NCBI RefSeq assembly: GCF_018613065.1
Contig: NZ_JAGGQW010000017.1
Coordinates: forward strand, 1 to 64,000
Direction of reading: 5' to 3'
Source: Bacillus sp. ISL-7
GTDB lineage: Bacteria; Bacillota; Bacilli; Bacillales_B; DSM-18226
DNA: 64,000 bases
Shown piece after piece: positions 44,688-53,742 of the stretch. Every line of letters starts with the position of its first letter. The first letter of the stretch is position 1. Below the pieces are notes generated by a model, which ran no database searches, was not told the origin of the DNA, and saw nothing but the letters and a program-made list of their open reading frames with translations. A program made the position numbers and the translations under genes.

Positions 44688-44800
44688 ATGAAAAACGCAA
44701 GGGATTACTACCCTTTTATTAGTAGTATTAGCATTACTTGCATGTGAACATGATGCTTCAAGTAAAAATGAAAGCGATGACAGTTCAATAATTCATATGA
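44688..44800 (+). pseudogene. Sugar-binding lipoprotein remnant
   Basis: ATG followed by a frameshifted signal peptide (TLLLVVLALLACEHDASSKNES) with a clear lipobox. The mature protein is missing. With the operator just upstream it looks like a broken second copy of the xylF-type binding protein gene. Confidence 0.6.
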
Positions 44801-44836
44801 AAAACTTAGAATTGGTCCTTCCTTTCTATTTTATAC

Positions 44837-44861
44837 TTAGTTTATTTAATAAATATACTAA
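44837..44861 (+). promoter_or_regulatory. XylR operator (GH3 gene)
   Basis: TTAGTTT-N11-ATACTAA, extended palindrome ACTTAGT...ACTAAGT. It is the nearest operator upstream of the secreted GH3 gene (about 270 bp). Confidence 0.8.
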
Positions 44862-44919
44862 GTTTTTAGTTGATTGACGTGTAAGTCTTAGTAGGAAACA
44901 ATTTTTAATTTGATATTAT

Positions 44920-44933
44920 TGAAAACGTCTTCA
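44920..44933 (+). promoter_or_regulatory. cre-like site (GH3 gene)
   Basis: TGAAAACGTCTTCA, one mismatch to the CcpA consensus, downstream of the operator. Confidence 0.6.
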
Positions 44934-45068
44934 AAAATCATTTTCTACTATTCCACAGGAATGCGTGATCTGAAGGCTATGAAGATGTATTCAACTTGGT
45001 GGTATTGATAATTAGAGTAGGACAAAGAGTCAAGAAATCCAGGTGAAAGACCTACATTAGGAATCTCC

Positions 45069-45098
45069 CGGTTAAATGGAGGATACTCCGTTAACCAG
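45069..45098 (+). other. Hairpin in GH3 5' untranslated region
   Basis: GGTTAA-at-GGAG-gata-CTCC-g-TTAACC about 30 bp before the ribosome site. It may stabilise the message. No T tail. Confidence 0.45.
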
Positions 45099-45130
45099 GT
45101 TGATATAAATTTTAAAAGGAGAATGAATGT

Positions 45131-48100
45131 ATGAGTAAGCTAAAAAAAATGCGTAAGCGAAAAAAAACCTTATCCTTGCTACTCACTGCTGGCCTTGGTC
45201 TAAGCTTATTTAGTAGTTTACCAGTTCAGGCATCTAATGATGGATCAGCAGGGACAAAACTGAATTTTTCAGTTCAGGCTTCTAAGGTTGTATCAAAACT
45301 GCCGATTTATCTGGACAAATCTTACTCTTTCCAAGAGAGAGCTGCGGATTTAGTTTCCCGCATGACGCTGGAAGAGAAGGCTTCCCAGATGGTAAGCAGC
45401 TCAGCACCTGCTATTCCGCGACTTGGTGTTAAAGCCTATGGATGGTGGAATGAGGCACTTCATGGCGTAGCCCGTACTCAATACAATCCAACCGGTAACG
45501 CCACGGTATTGAATAACACAACATCCTATCCTATGGACCTTGCCCTGGGTTCTACATGGGATCCGCAGCTAATGTATAAGGAAGCTACAATGGTTTCCGA
45601 TGAGGCCCGTGAAGTGGCGCCAGAAAACACTCTTATGCTTGATTACTGGTCACCAACGATCAATCTAGCTCGTGACCCGCGCTGGGGAAGAAATGATGAA
45701 TCTTACGCAGAAGATCCATACTTAACCACCCAAATAGCTTCACAGTTTGTTAACGGTATGGAAGGTAAAGACATGGATGGAAAGCTGCTGCCTGAGAGCA
45801 AAGGATACCTCAAAACGGTAACTACAATTAAGCATTATGTAGCTAACAATAGTGAAGTCAACCGTTTAAACGGTTCATCAAATGTGGATGAACGTTCACT
45901 AAGAGAGTACTATTCTGCACCTTTTAAAGGAGTTGTACAGAAATCCAATGTTAGTTCAGTAATGACAGCTTATAATCGCGTTAACGGAATACCAGCATCA
46001 GCCAATGTTCACACAATGGATACACTCCTTCGTCAAACGTTTGGATTCTCTGGTTATGAGACATCTGACTGTGACGCCGTTTTTGAAATTTCAAATCCAA
46101 ATGGCGGCCATAATTGGACTCCACCAGGATGGACGCGCCCTGTAAATCCGGTAGAAAGAACCGCTTTTTCGATTGCAACCGGTGAAGATCTTAACTGTAA
46201 CGCAGGCTACAGTGATGCATACAGCTTTGCTAACACTGTACCAGATGCGGTTTCACAGAAAATTGTAACTCCGACTGGTACATTCTCAGAAAATGATGTT
46301 GATACAGCTTTAATCCGTCTCTTTACAGCTCGTATGCAGCTTGGAGAATTTGATGATCCAAATAGTGTTCCATGGGTTAAGGAAGCACGTGACCGTGTTC
46401 CAGAAGGTACATGGACTAATAGTAATGACAATAACGCCATTACAAAGACTAAAGAAAGATTAGACATGGCCCGTAAGGTAGCTGATAACTCATTAGTTCT
46501 GTTGAAAAATAGTGAAACCACACAGAAAGACGGAAGTAAAGGAAAGCTTCTTCCTCTTAAGGTTCCAGCTTCCGGCAGCTTCAAGGTTGCTGTAGTAGGC
46601 TATTTTGCTAATCCTGACAAAATGTTTCTTGGTGGGTATTCAAGTGATCAGGGCAGTGCAGGTATCGCCAAAATGGTAAATGCTTATAATGGTATCAAAA
46701 ATGCTATAACAGCTATAAACCCTAATGCTGAAGTCACTTACTACAAGGGCTTTACTGATCAAGGGACCACAGCAAAAGACCTCAAAACAGTAGATACAGC
46801 TGCTGTAGAGGCTGCAAAAAATGCTGATGTTGTTATTGTATATGGTGGAACTGACAACACTACTGCAGACGAAGCTGGGGACCGTCACGACCTGACTCTT
46901 CCTGGAGCACAGGCTTCATTAATTGATCAAGTTGCTAAAGCCAATCCAAATACAATTGCAGTTATGGAAACGATTGGACAAGTAGAAGTTAATTCATTTG
47001 AATCGGATGTTTCTGCCATGATTTGGAGCTCTTATAATGGTGAGCGCAAAGGTGAAGCTCTGGCGGATGTTCTTTTAGGCAAACATAATCCAAGTGGACA
47101 TATACCATTCACTTGGTATCAAAGCAGTTCACAACTTCCGGCAATCACTGATTATACATTAAGACCTACAGGAGATAATCCTGGTCGAACATATATGTAT
47201 TTTAACGGTCCTGTTTCCTATCCATTTGGACATGGTCTCAGCTATTCAACATTTAAGTATTCAAATATAGATATTAGCAAGAAAAATCTTCGGGCTAATG
47301 ACACATTTGATGTAAGTGTTGATGTTACTAATACTGGAAAGACAAAAGGTGATGAGGTTGTTCAGCTTTATGTGAACACACCTGACGCAAAAGCGGAATT
47401 ACAACGTCCAATCAAGCGTCTGGAAGGCTTCCAGAAGGTCTCATTGAATCCTGGAGAAACCAAGACGGTTACCATGACTGTTAAAGTTCCTGATCTTGCT
47501 TTCTTTGATGAAGCACAGAATAAATATACAGTAGACCAGGGCCGTTATGGTATTCAGATTAGTACATCAAGTGCTGATGCTGATATCCAGCAACAAGAGT
47601 TCATAAATGTACATGGAAACTTGAAGCCTGAACTCAGTGTTGTTACCGTAAAGCCTATTCAGGAAGGTGACAAAGAGGCTGATATCCCTAGCCGTGTAAT
47701 GTATGAAAAAGGTAAAGTAGTCTTTCCTCAAGTTACTGCAGCAATGAACGACGATAGTCTATATGGATATATTTACAAGAATAATGGCAAGTCATTACCT
47801 GAAGGAATGACATTAAAATACAGCAGTAACCGTCCTGATGTTGTTTCCGTTGATGGTAATGGGGTAATAAGAACTGTTAATGGCGGTGCAGCTACCATTA
47901 CTGCTACTGCAAGCTATCATGGCGTTAAAAAGTCTACTCATTTTGTTGTGTTTGTTAAGGAACAAGGAGAGTTAGACGGAATCAATGTTGACGGTAAACA
48001 GTTAACTGGATTCTCCGGTGATCTTTACAACTACTCAGTAAAAGTACCAGATGGCACTAATACTGTTCCGCAAATTTCAGCAATCAGTCATGATCCGAAT

Positions 48101-48769
48101 GTGAAAGTAAAAGTAACTCAGGCAACTTCCATTCCGGGTACGGCTACTATCGTTACTCAGCAGGGCGATTTTTCACAAACGTATAAAATTGGCTTCGGAC
48201 GTGCGCCGATTTCCGCTGATTTTAAGTCCGGTACACTAGGTAACCAATGGTCAATCCTAAATGAAGATAAAAATAATTACAGATTGACAACTGACGGATT
48301 ACAGATATCTACACAGCCAGGCAATATTGAAGATGGATCGGTTAAGAATTTGTTCCTTCAGCAGGCTGCAGGCGATTGGCAGTATGAGACGAATGTCAAA
48401 CTATCAGCCACACCTACAGCCACACAAGAGGTTGGACTTACTGTATATGATGATAAGAATAATCATATCAAGCTAACCTACGGAACATATGCAGGAAGGC
48501 CAGCTGTAAACCTCATCCGGTCTATCGATGGAGGCCAGATGCTGTTTAGAACAAGAAATGTAAACGCAACAAATATAATTTTCCGTCTTGCTAAGGTAGG
48601 AAGCCAATATACTTCGTATTATTCAACTAATAATGGAGCTACATTTACATTGCTGGGTACCGCCCCAATGTCATTGGCCAATCCAAGGGTCGGCTTAATC
48701 GCTACCAACGGATCATCAAACGCAGCTGGTCCTATAAATGCAGTATTCTCATATCTTAAAAACTATTAA
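45131..48769 (+). CDS. Secreted multidomain GH3 beta-xylosidase
   Basis: 1212-aa exported glycoside hydrolase family 3 enzyme, likely removing xylose from xylo-oligosaccharides outside the cell. Order: signal peptide (1-35, ending PVQASN); GH3 N-terminal barrel (about 60-410) with the plant/fungal-xylosidase-like segment GWWNEALHGVART and the nucleophile Asp in GYETSDCDAVFE; GH3 C-terminal sandwich (about 440-700); fibronectin III-like domain (about 720-815); a Big2-type Ig-like domain (about 870-950); a cadherin-like beta domain (about 955-1030); and a C-terminal jelly-roll similar to GH43-C2/DUF1349 domains (about 1030-1212), possibly sugar binding. No LPXTG, SLH or other anchor is seen. 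AAAAGGAG ribosome site. Monocistronic, followed by a strong terminator. Confidence 0.93.
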   Translation: MSKLKKMRKRKKTLSLLLTAGLGLSLFSSLPVQASNDGSAGTKLNFSVQASKVVSKLPIYLDKSYSFQERAADLVSRMTLEEKASQMVSSSAPAIPRLGVKAYGWWNEALHGVARTQYNPTGNATVLNNTTSYPMDLALGSTWDPQLMYKEATMVSDEAREVAPENTLMLDYWSPTINLARDPRWGRNDESYAEDPYLTTQIASQFVNGMEGKDMDGKLLPESKGYLKTVTTIKHYVANNSEVNRLNGSSNVDERSLREYYSAPFKGVVQKSNVSSVMTAYNRVNGIPASANVHTMDTLLRQTFGFSGYETSDCDAVFEISNPNGGHNWTPPGWTRPVNPVERTAFSIATGEDLNCNAGYSDAYSFANTVPDAVSQKIVTPTGTFSENDVDTALIRLFTARMQLGEFDDPNSVPWVKEARDRVPEGTWTNSNDNNAITKTKERLDMARKVADNSLVLLKNSETTQKDGSKGKLLPLKVPASGSFKVAVVGYFANPDKMFLGGYSSDQGSAGIAKMVNAYNGIKNAITAINPNAEVTYYKGFTDQGTTAKDLKTVDTAAVEAAKNADVVIVYGGTDNTTADEAGDRHDLTLPGAQASLIDQVAKANPNTIAVMETIGQVEVNSFESDVSAMIWSSYNGERKGEALADVLLGKHNPSGHIPFTWYQSSSQLPAITDYTLRPTGDNPGRTYMYFNGPVSYPFGHGLSYSTFKYSNIDISKKNLRANDTFDVSVDVTNTGKTKGDEVVQLYVNTPDAKAELQRPIKRLEGFQKVSLNPGETKTVTMTVKVPDLAFFDEAQNKYTVDQGRYGIQISTSSADADIQQQEFINVHGNLKPELSVVTVKPIQEGDKEADIPSRVMYEKGKVVFPQVTAAMNDDSLYGYIYKNNGKSLPEGMTLKYSSNRPDVVSVDGNGVIRTVNGGAATITATASYHGVKKSTHFVVFVKEQGELDGINVDGKQLTGFSGDLYNYSVKVPDGTNTVPQISAISHDPNVKVKVTQATSIPGTATIVTQQGDFSQTYKIGFGRAPISADFKSGTLGNQWSILNEDKNNYRLTTDGLQISTQPGNIEDGSVKNLFLQQAAGDWQYETNVKLSATPTATQEVGLTVYDDKNNHIKLTYGTYAGRPAVNLIRSIDGGQMLFRTRNVNATNIIFRLAKVGSQYTSYYSTNNGATFTLLGTAPMSLANPRVGLIATNGSSNAAGPINAVFSYLKNY

Positions 48770-48796
48770 TTCACAGCTAATCTAGCATTAACGTCG

Positions 48797-48842
48797 ATGA
48801 ATCAGCTATTGGTAGATTCTCTTCCAATAGCTGATTCATTTA
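48797..48842 (+). terminator. Terminator of GH3 gene
   Basis: ATGAATCAGCTATTGG / CCAATAGCTGATTCAT, perfect 16-bp stem followed by TTTAATG. Confidence 0.85.
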
Positions 48843-48888
48843 ATGTATTTTATTAGAATAGAAGCCCAGGCAGTTGAGGTGTTCTAAA

Positions 48889-49602
48889 ATGGCTAATCAA
48901 AAAAAAGGTTCTAACAATACTTCTGCGAAGGTTATATTCTGGATGGTCGGTTTAGTGGCAGTCATCATTATGGGGTTTATTTTTTTAGCCCCTCATAAAA
49001 GCCAAAATTCGACAAGTCCAAAAGTTGAGGCCTACAAAGGAAAAAGTTCAGCACAGATTGATTATACAAATCAGCCTTACTTAGGAAAAAGTTCAGCACC
49101 CGTTTCTATTATTGAGTTTGGAGATTATAAATGCCCATACTGTAAAATGTTTAATGAAAAGGTAGTACCAATCATTAAACAAAAAGTAGATAAGGGTGGA
49201 GCGAAATTATACTTTATAAATTATTCCTTCATTTATCCTGATTCGACTCGAGCGGCAAAATTTGCGGAATCCGTTTATGCTGTACTGGGAAATAAGACAT
49301 TTTGGAAATTTCATGATCTCCTTTATCAAAAACAACCTGAGGACAGCAAATATGAAAAAATGGATATATATGATGGAAAATTTCTTACGGAGACATTAAA
49401 AGAAATTGTCAGTGATGAGGATGTAAATAAGGTTGTTCAATATTTTGATGCGAAAAAAGCGGATGCTGCTTGGCAAAAGGATATGGATCTTGTAAAAACA
49501 CTGAATGTAACCGGTACTCCTACCATTTTCGTAAATGGTAAGTTGGCAAAGACAATGGATGATTTATTAAATATGGTGGATAAGGCGGCAAATGAGAAAT
49601 GA
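48889..49602 (+). CDS. DsbA/BdbD-like membrane-anchored thiol-disulfide oxidoreductase
   Basis: 237-aa protein with an N-terminal membrane anchor (about 15-37; VIFWMVGLVAVIIMGFIFL) and an outside thioredoxin-fold domain with the CPYC active site in FGDYKCPYCKMFNEK and the cis-Pro loop VTGTPTIFVNG. Like BdbD it would oxidise or shuffle disulfides in exported proteins. ATG 48889 is preferred (TGAGGTG upstream). It sits between the secreted GH3 gene and the xylose ABC genes and has no obvious operator of its own. Confidence 0.87.
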   Translation: MANQKKGSNNTSAKVIFWMVGLVAVIIMGFIFLAPHKSQNSTSPKVEAYKGKSSAQIDYTNQPYLGKSSAPVSIIEFGDYKCPYCKMFNEKVVPIIKQKVDKGGAKLYFINYSFIYPDSTRAAKFAESVYAVLGNKTFWKFHDLLYQKQPEDSKYEKMDIYDGKFLTETLKEIVSDEDVNKVVQYFDAKKADAAWQKDMDLVKTLNVTGTPTIFVNGKLAKTMDDLLNMVDKAANEK

Positions 49603-49656
49603 GCTGAATTAATAGAAAACCAGAAAGGAAAGAAAAATAAAAAAAATTCTAACAAC

Positions 49657-49681
49657 TTAGTTTATATAATAGACAAACTAA
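49657..49681 (+). promoter_or_regulatory. XylR operator (xylFGH)
   Basis: TTAGTTT-N11-AAACTAA, exact half sites, about 60 bp before xylF, followed by a GATATATTATT -10-like region. Confidence 0.88.
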
Positions 49682-49739
49682 CTAAGTGATGATATATTAT
49701 TCTTGTAAATAACAAAAGGAAAATTAAGGAGGTAACAAA

Positions 49740-50831
49740 ATGAAGAAGTTGAAAGGTATTATCACTAGCTTATTGGTAGTATTGCTAGTCGGAATGCTGG
49801 CTGCTTGCGGTGGTCAGGATCTTGGGAGCAAAAATGTAAGCGGCAACAAGGATGGGGGCAAACAAAGCAGTAAAATTAAAATTGGTTTATCTGTTTCAGA
49901 CTTAACGCTGGAAAGATGGCAGCATGATAGAGACATCTTTGTTGATGAGGCAAACAAACTTGGTGCAGATGTTGTAGTACAATCCGCAAACGGTGATGAG
50001 TCTAAACAATTATCGCAAATTCAAAATATGCTTTCACAAGGCATTGATGCTCTTGTTATCATTGCGATCAACTCGGATTCATTATCTCCGGTTGTTGACC
50101 AAGCTAAAAAAGAGGGTATTCCTGTTTTAGCATATGACCGTTTAATCAATAACGCTGATGTTGATGCATATGTTTCCTTCGATAATGTTCGCGTAGGGGA
50201 AATGCAAGCTGAAGCGTTGGTTAAGCAAGTACCTAAAGGCAACTACTTCCTACTTGGAGGATCTCCAACAGATAACAACGCAAAAATGTTCAGAGACGGT
50301 CAAATGAACGTCATTAAGCCACTTGTTGATAAAGGTGATATTAAAGTTATCGGCGACCAATGGGCAAAAGATTGGGATGCCAATGAAGCAATGAAAATCA
50401 TTGAAAATAGTTTAACTGCAAACAACAATAAAATTGATGCAATTGTCGCTTCAAATGATAGCACAGCCGGCGGTTCAATCCAGGCTTTAGCAGCTCAACA
50501 TTTAGATGGAAAAGTTGCTATTTCAGGACAAGATGCCGACTTGGCGGCAGTACAACGTATTGTAGAAGGCAAACAAACAATGACTGTTTACAAGCCAATC
50601 AAAACCATCGCAACAGAGAGTGCTGATGTTGCTGTTCAACTTGCCAAAGGTGAAAAAGTTAGTACAGACAGTACAGTAAATAATGGGAAAGTTGATGTTC
50701 CATTTATCAAGCTTGATCCAATTATGGTAAATAAAGATAACGTGATGGACACAATTATTAAAGATGTTTTCCATCCTTATGATGATGTTTACAAAAACGT
50801 TCCAGAAAATGAGCGTCCGGCAAAAAAATAA
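49740..50831 (+). CDS. xylF: D-xylose ABC transporter substrate-binding lipoprotein
   Basis: 363-aa lipoprotein that captures xylose for import. Signal peptide with lipobox LAAC (Cys about residue 23), a short Gly/Ser/Lys linker, then a type I periplasmic-binding-protein fold beginning KIKIGLSVSDLTLERWQHDRDIF. Further blocks are QSANGDESKQLSQIQNML, PVLAYDRLINNADVDAYVSFDN and IVASNDSTAGGSIQAL, all typical of XylF. AAGGAGG ribosome site. First gene of xylFGH behind a XylR operator. Confidence 0.94.
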   Translation: MKKLKGIITSLLVVLLVGMLAACGGQDLGSKNVSGNKDGGKQSSKIKIGLSVSDLTLERWQHDRDIFVDEANKLGADVVVQSANGDESKQLSQIQNMLSQGIDALVIIAINSDSLSPVVDQAKKEGIPVLAYDRLINNADVDAYVSFDNVRVGEMQAEALVKQVPKGNYFLLGGSPTDNNAKMFRDGQMNVIKPLVDKGDIKVIGDQWAKDWDANEAMKIIENSLTANNNKIDAIVASNDSTAGGSIQALAAQHLDGKVAISGQDADLAAVQRIVEGKQTMTVYKPIKTIATESADVAVQLAKGEKVSTDSTVNNGKVDVPFIKLDPIMVNKDNVMDTIIKDVFHPYDDVYKNVPENERPAKK

Positions 50832-50841
50832 TCCTGTAAAA

Positions 50842-50877
50842 AAAGAAGATAGGGGGAGCTATAATCCCCTTCTTCTT
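50842..50877 (+). terminator. Hairpin between xylF and xylG
   Basis: AAGAAG-at-AGGGGGA / TCCCCTTCTTCTT. A GC-rich stem with a T-rich 3' arm soon after xylF; it could reduce transcription into xylGH so that more binding protein is made than transporter. Confidence 0.65.
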
Positions 50878-51016
50878 ATTAAAGAATAATAGATTTAAAG
50901 TTTTGGAAGAAACTATCTAGCTGAGAGCGTCTTTTCTCTTTTTAATCAGTTGACACAGGTTTTTGAAAAGAGGTTTTGAATAAGGCGTTTGTGCTTTTCT
51001 TAGGAGGTTACTTGGT

Positions 51017-52537
51017 ATGGAAGCTTTTGGGCTCCAAATGCAAGGCATTACGAAAGAGTTTCCAGGTGTTAAAGCGTTAAACAATGTAACATTTTCAGTG
51101 GGTAAAGGAGAGATACATGCTTTATGTGGTGAAAATGGCGCTGGGAAATCAACATTAATGAAAATATTAAGCGGTGTATATCCCAACGGAACATATAGCG
51201 GCAAGATTTTGATAAATGGAAAAGAAGTTTCATTTAAATCGATTAAAGAATCACAATTGGCTGGTGTTTCCATTATTTATCAGGAACTGGCGCTGGTAGG
51301 CGAAATGTCTATAGCGGAAAATATTTTCCTTGGTCACGACTTAATGAGAAGGAAAGTAATTGATTGGAACAAGATTAATACCGAAGCCCAAAAATGGCTG
51401 CAATATATTGGATTGGATATCGATCCTGAAACCAAGGTAAATCAATTAACGGTTGGAAAACAGCAACTAATCGAGATTACTAAAGCATTAACTCACAATA
51501 CTGATATTTTGATCTTGGATGAGCCGACTGCTGCGCTGACAGAAAGCGATGTTGAAATATTAAAAGTAATCTTGATGGACTTAAGATCTAAAGGTGTTAC
51601 ATGTATTTATATCTCACATAAGCTTGGGGAGGTAATGGCTTTAGCAGATAGTGTAACAATCCTTCGCGATGGTCAGACAATAGGTACATACCCAATTTCA
51701 GAGATGAACGAAGATAAAATTATCGCGAAAATGGTTGGAAGAGAACTCACTGAATTGTTTCCTTATGAGCCACGCAAGATTGGCGAAACAGTGTTAGAGG
51801 TGAACAATTATTCAGTTTTTGATAAACATACAAACAGAACGATTATAAAAAATGCTTCATTTAAATTGAAAAAAGGTGAAATACTGGGTATTTCAGGATT
51901 GATGGGTGCCGGACGGACGGAGCTATTTACAAGTTTATTTGGAGGTCTTCCAGGTAAAAGGCAGGGCCGGGTAGTGATCAATGGGAAGGAAACCAATATC
52001 CAAAAACCTGCCGATGCGATTAAAGCCGGTTTGGCCTATGTTTCAGAGGATCGAAAAAGATATGGACTTGTTCTGGGAATGGATATTGCGAAGAACTCTA
52101 CATTAGTCGCCCTTAATAAAGTTATAAAACTTAATGTTATTGATAGCGCGCTCGAGGTTAAGAAAGCAGATGAAATTACTAGAAAAATGAAGCTGAAAGC
52201 ACCAAACCTTGAGGCGAAAGTAAGTCAATTAAGTGGAGGAAACCAGCAAAAAGTAGTTTTAAGTAAGTGGATTCTAAATGATCCTAAAATTCTTATTTTG
52301 GATGAACCTACTAGAGGGATTGATGTTGGCGCCAAATACGAAATCTACAAGATTATCAATGAACTTGCCGAGCAAGGAGTAGGAATTGTCATCATTTCTT
52401 CTGAATTGCCGGAAGTACTTGGAATGTCTGATCGAATTCTTGTCATGTCTGAGGGAGAGATCACGGGAGAATTCAGCCGTGATGAAGCTACACAAGAAAA
52501 AATAATGGCTTGTGCTACTGGAGGGATAAAGCTGTGA
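51017..52537 (+). CDS. xylG: Xylose ABC transporter ATP-binding protein
   Basis: 506-aa double ATPase of the sugar ABC family (XylG/RbsA/MglA). First cassette (about 1-245): Walker A GENGAGKST, signature region LTVGKQQLIEI and Walker B DILILDEPTAAL. Second cassette (about 250-500): degenerate Walker A GLMGAGRTE, signature LSGGNQQKVVL and Walker B ILILDEPTRGID. The degenerate second P-loop is normal for this family. AGGAGG ribosome site; 185 bp downstream of xylF with a hairpin between; overlaps xylH by 4 bp. Confidence 0.95.
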   Translation: MEAFGLQMQGITKEFPGVKALNNVTFSVGKGEIHALCGENGAGKSTLMKILSGVYPNGTYSGKILINGKEVSFKSIKESQLAGVSIIYQELALVGEMSIAENIFLGHDLMRRKVIDWNKINTEAQKWLQYIGLDIDPETKVNQLTVGKQQLIEITKALTHNTDILILDEPTAALTESDVEILKVILMDLRSKGVTCIYISHKLGEVMALADSVTILRDGQTIGTYPISEMNEDKIIAKMVGRELTELFPYEPRKIGETVLEVNNYSVFDKHTNRTIIKNASFKLKKGEILGISGLMGAGRTELFTSLFGGLPGKRQGRVVINGKETNIQKPADAIKAGLAYVSEDRKRYGLVLGMDIAKNSTLVALNKVIKLNVIDSALEVKKADEITRKMKLKAPNLEAKVSQLSGGNQQKVVLSKWILNDPKILILDEPTRGIDVGAKYEIYKIINELAEQGVGIVIISSELPEVLGMSDRILVMSEGEITGEFSRDEATQEKIMACATGGIKL

Positions 52538-53706
52538 ACAGTCAAGTATCTATAAATAATCAATCACAAGTAAAAAAAGCAGCTGGAATTAAAATGAAAT
52601 TTGATATTCAATCCTACACATTAATCATTGCGCTTGTTGTGATAGCGATTATCTTTGGGGCTTTTACCGGTGGTGAATTCTTATCATCACGAAATCTTTC
52701 AAACTTATTTACCCAAATGGCTGTTATGTCCGTTCTGGCCGTTGGAATGACATTGGTTATTGTTGCCGGTCATATTGATTTGTCCGTTGGTTCAATCGTA
52801 GGTTTAACCGGTGGTATTGCAGCAATGTTACAAGTATGGCACGGTTATAATACGGTAACTGCTGTTCTGGCAGCAATTATTGTGGGTGCTGTCATCGGTT
52901 TATGGCAGGGCTGGTGGGTTGCTTTTCGCAATGTACCTGCGTTTATTGTTACATTGGGTGGCATGTTGGTTTTCCGGGGGATTTTGATTGGAATCAGTGA
53001 AGGACAAACAATTGCACCATTAAGCAACAGTTTTGGTCAAATTGGGAACAGCTTTATTCCATATGTTGTTGGTTATATCTTAGCCATAATCGGAGTTGTT
53101 CTTCTGTTCATTTCAAAAATACGCTCAAGAGCAAAACGGCAATCCTTAGGTTTAAATCTTTCTCCTGCCTTTCTTGATTATGGAAAAGTCACGGTTTATT
53201 CAGTATGTATTTTATTCGTAACTTATATGCTTAACCGCTACCTTGGAATTCCTGTGCCAATGTTAATTGTTGTTATCTTAGCCGGAATATTTCTGTTTGT
53301 ATCACATAAGACATCATTTGGTAGATTCACATATGCAATTGGTGGCAATGTGGAAGCTGCCGCACTATCAGGAATAAATATCAAACGAACTCTTTTATTT
53401 GTCTTTATTTTAATGGGAGCTTTGGCCGGTGTAGCAGGAGTATTATTAACAAGCCGATTGAATGCAGCAACTGTTAGTGCAGGAACATCATATGAATTAG
53501 ATGCCATCGCAGCTTGTGTTATTGGTGGTACAAGCTTGATGGGTGGTAAAGGAAAAATCGTTGGTGCCATTATTGGTGCGCTGATCATGACAAGTATTGA
53601 TAATGGTATGAGTATGATGAACATCGAGGCGTTTTGGCAATATATAGTGAAAGGGCTAATCTTAATTTTTGCGGTATGGATGGATGTATCCAACCAAAAA
53701 AGATAA
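52534..53706 (+). CDS. xylH: Xylose ABC transporter permease
   Basis: 390-aa membrane permease with about 10 helices. It contains the family motifs GMTLVIVAGHIDLSVGSIVGLTGG and GRFTYAIGGNVEAAALSGINI and the late EAM-like loop. GTG start overlaps the xylG stop (GTGA) with GGAGGGA upstream; an earlier in-frame start at 52510 inside xylG is less likely. Completes the importer. Confidence 0.94.
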   Translation: MNSQVSINNQSQVKKAAGIKMKFDIQSYTLIIALVVIAIIFGAFTGGEFLSSRNLSNLFTQMAVMSVLAVGMTLVIVAGHIDLSVGSIVGLTGGIAAMLQVWHGYNTVTAVLAAIIVGAVIGLWQGWWVAFRNVPAFIVTLGGMLVFRGILIGISEGQTIAPLSNSFGQIGNSFIPYVVGYILAIIGVVLLFISKIRSRAKRQSLGLNLSPAFLDYGKVTVYSVCILFVTYMLNRYLGIPVPMLIVVILAGIFLFVSHKTSFGRFTYAIGGNVEAAALSGINIKRTLLFVFILMGALAGVAGVLLTSRLNAATVSAGTSYELDAIAACVIGGTSLMGGKGKIVGAIIGALIMTSIDNGMSMMNIEAFWQYIVKGLILIFAVWMDVSNQKR

Positions 53707-53742
53707 TTCATTTCGTAACAAATATTTTTAGGAGGGTTGGAC

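Noticed and set aside
46207..46584. Minus-strand open frame inside the GH3 gene (and similar antisense frames in xylA, xylB, rpoA, trsE)
   Set aside because: These lie opposite well-supported genes and have no ribosome site or family motif; they are shadows of the codon pattern.
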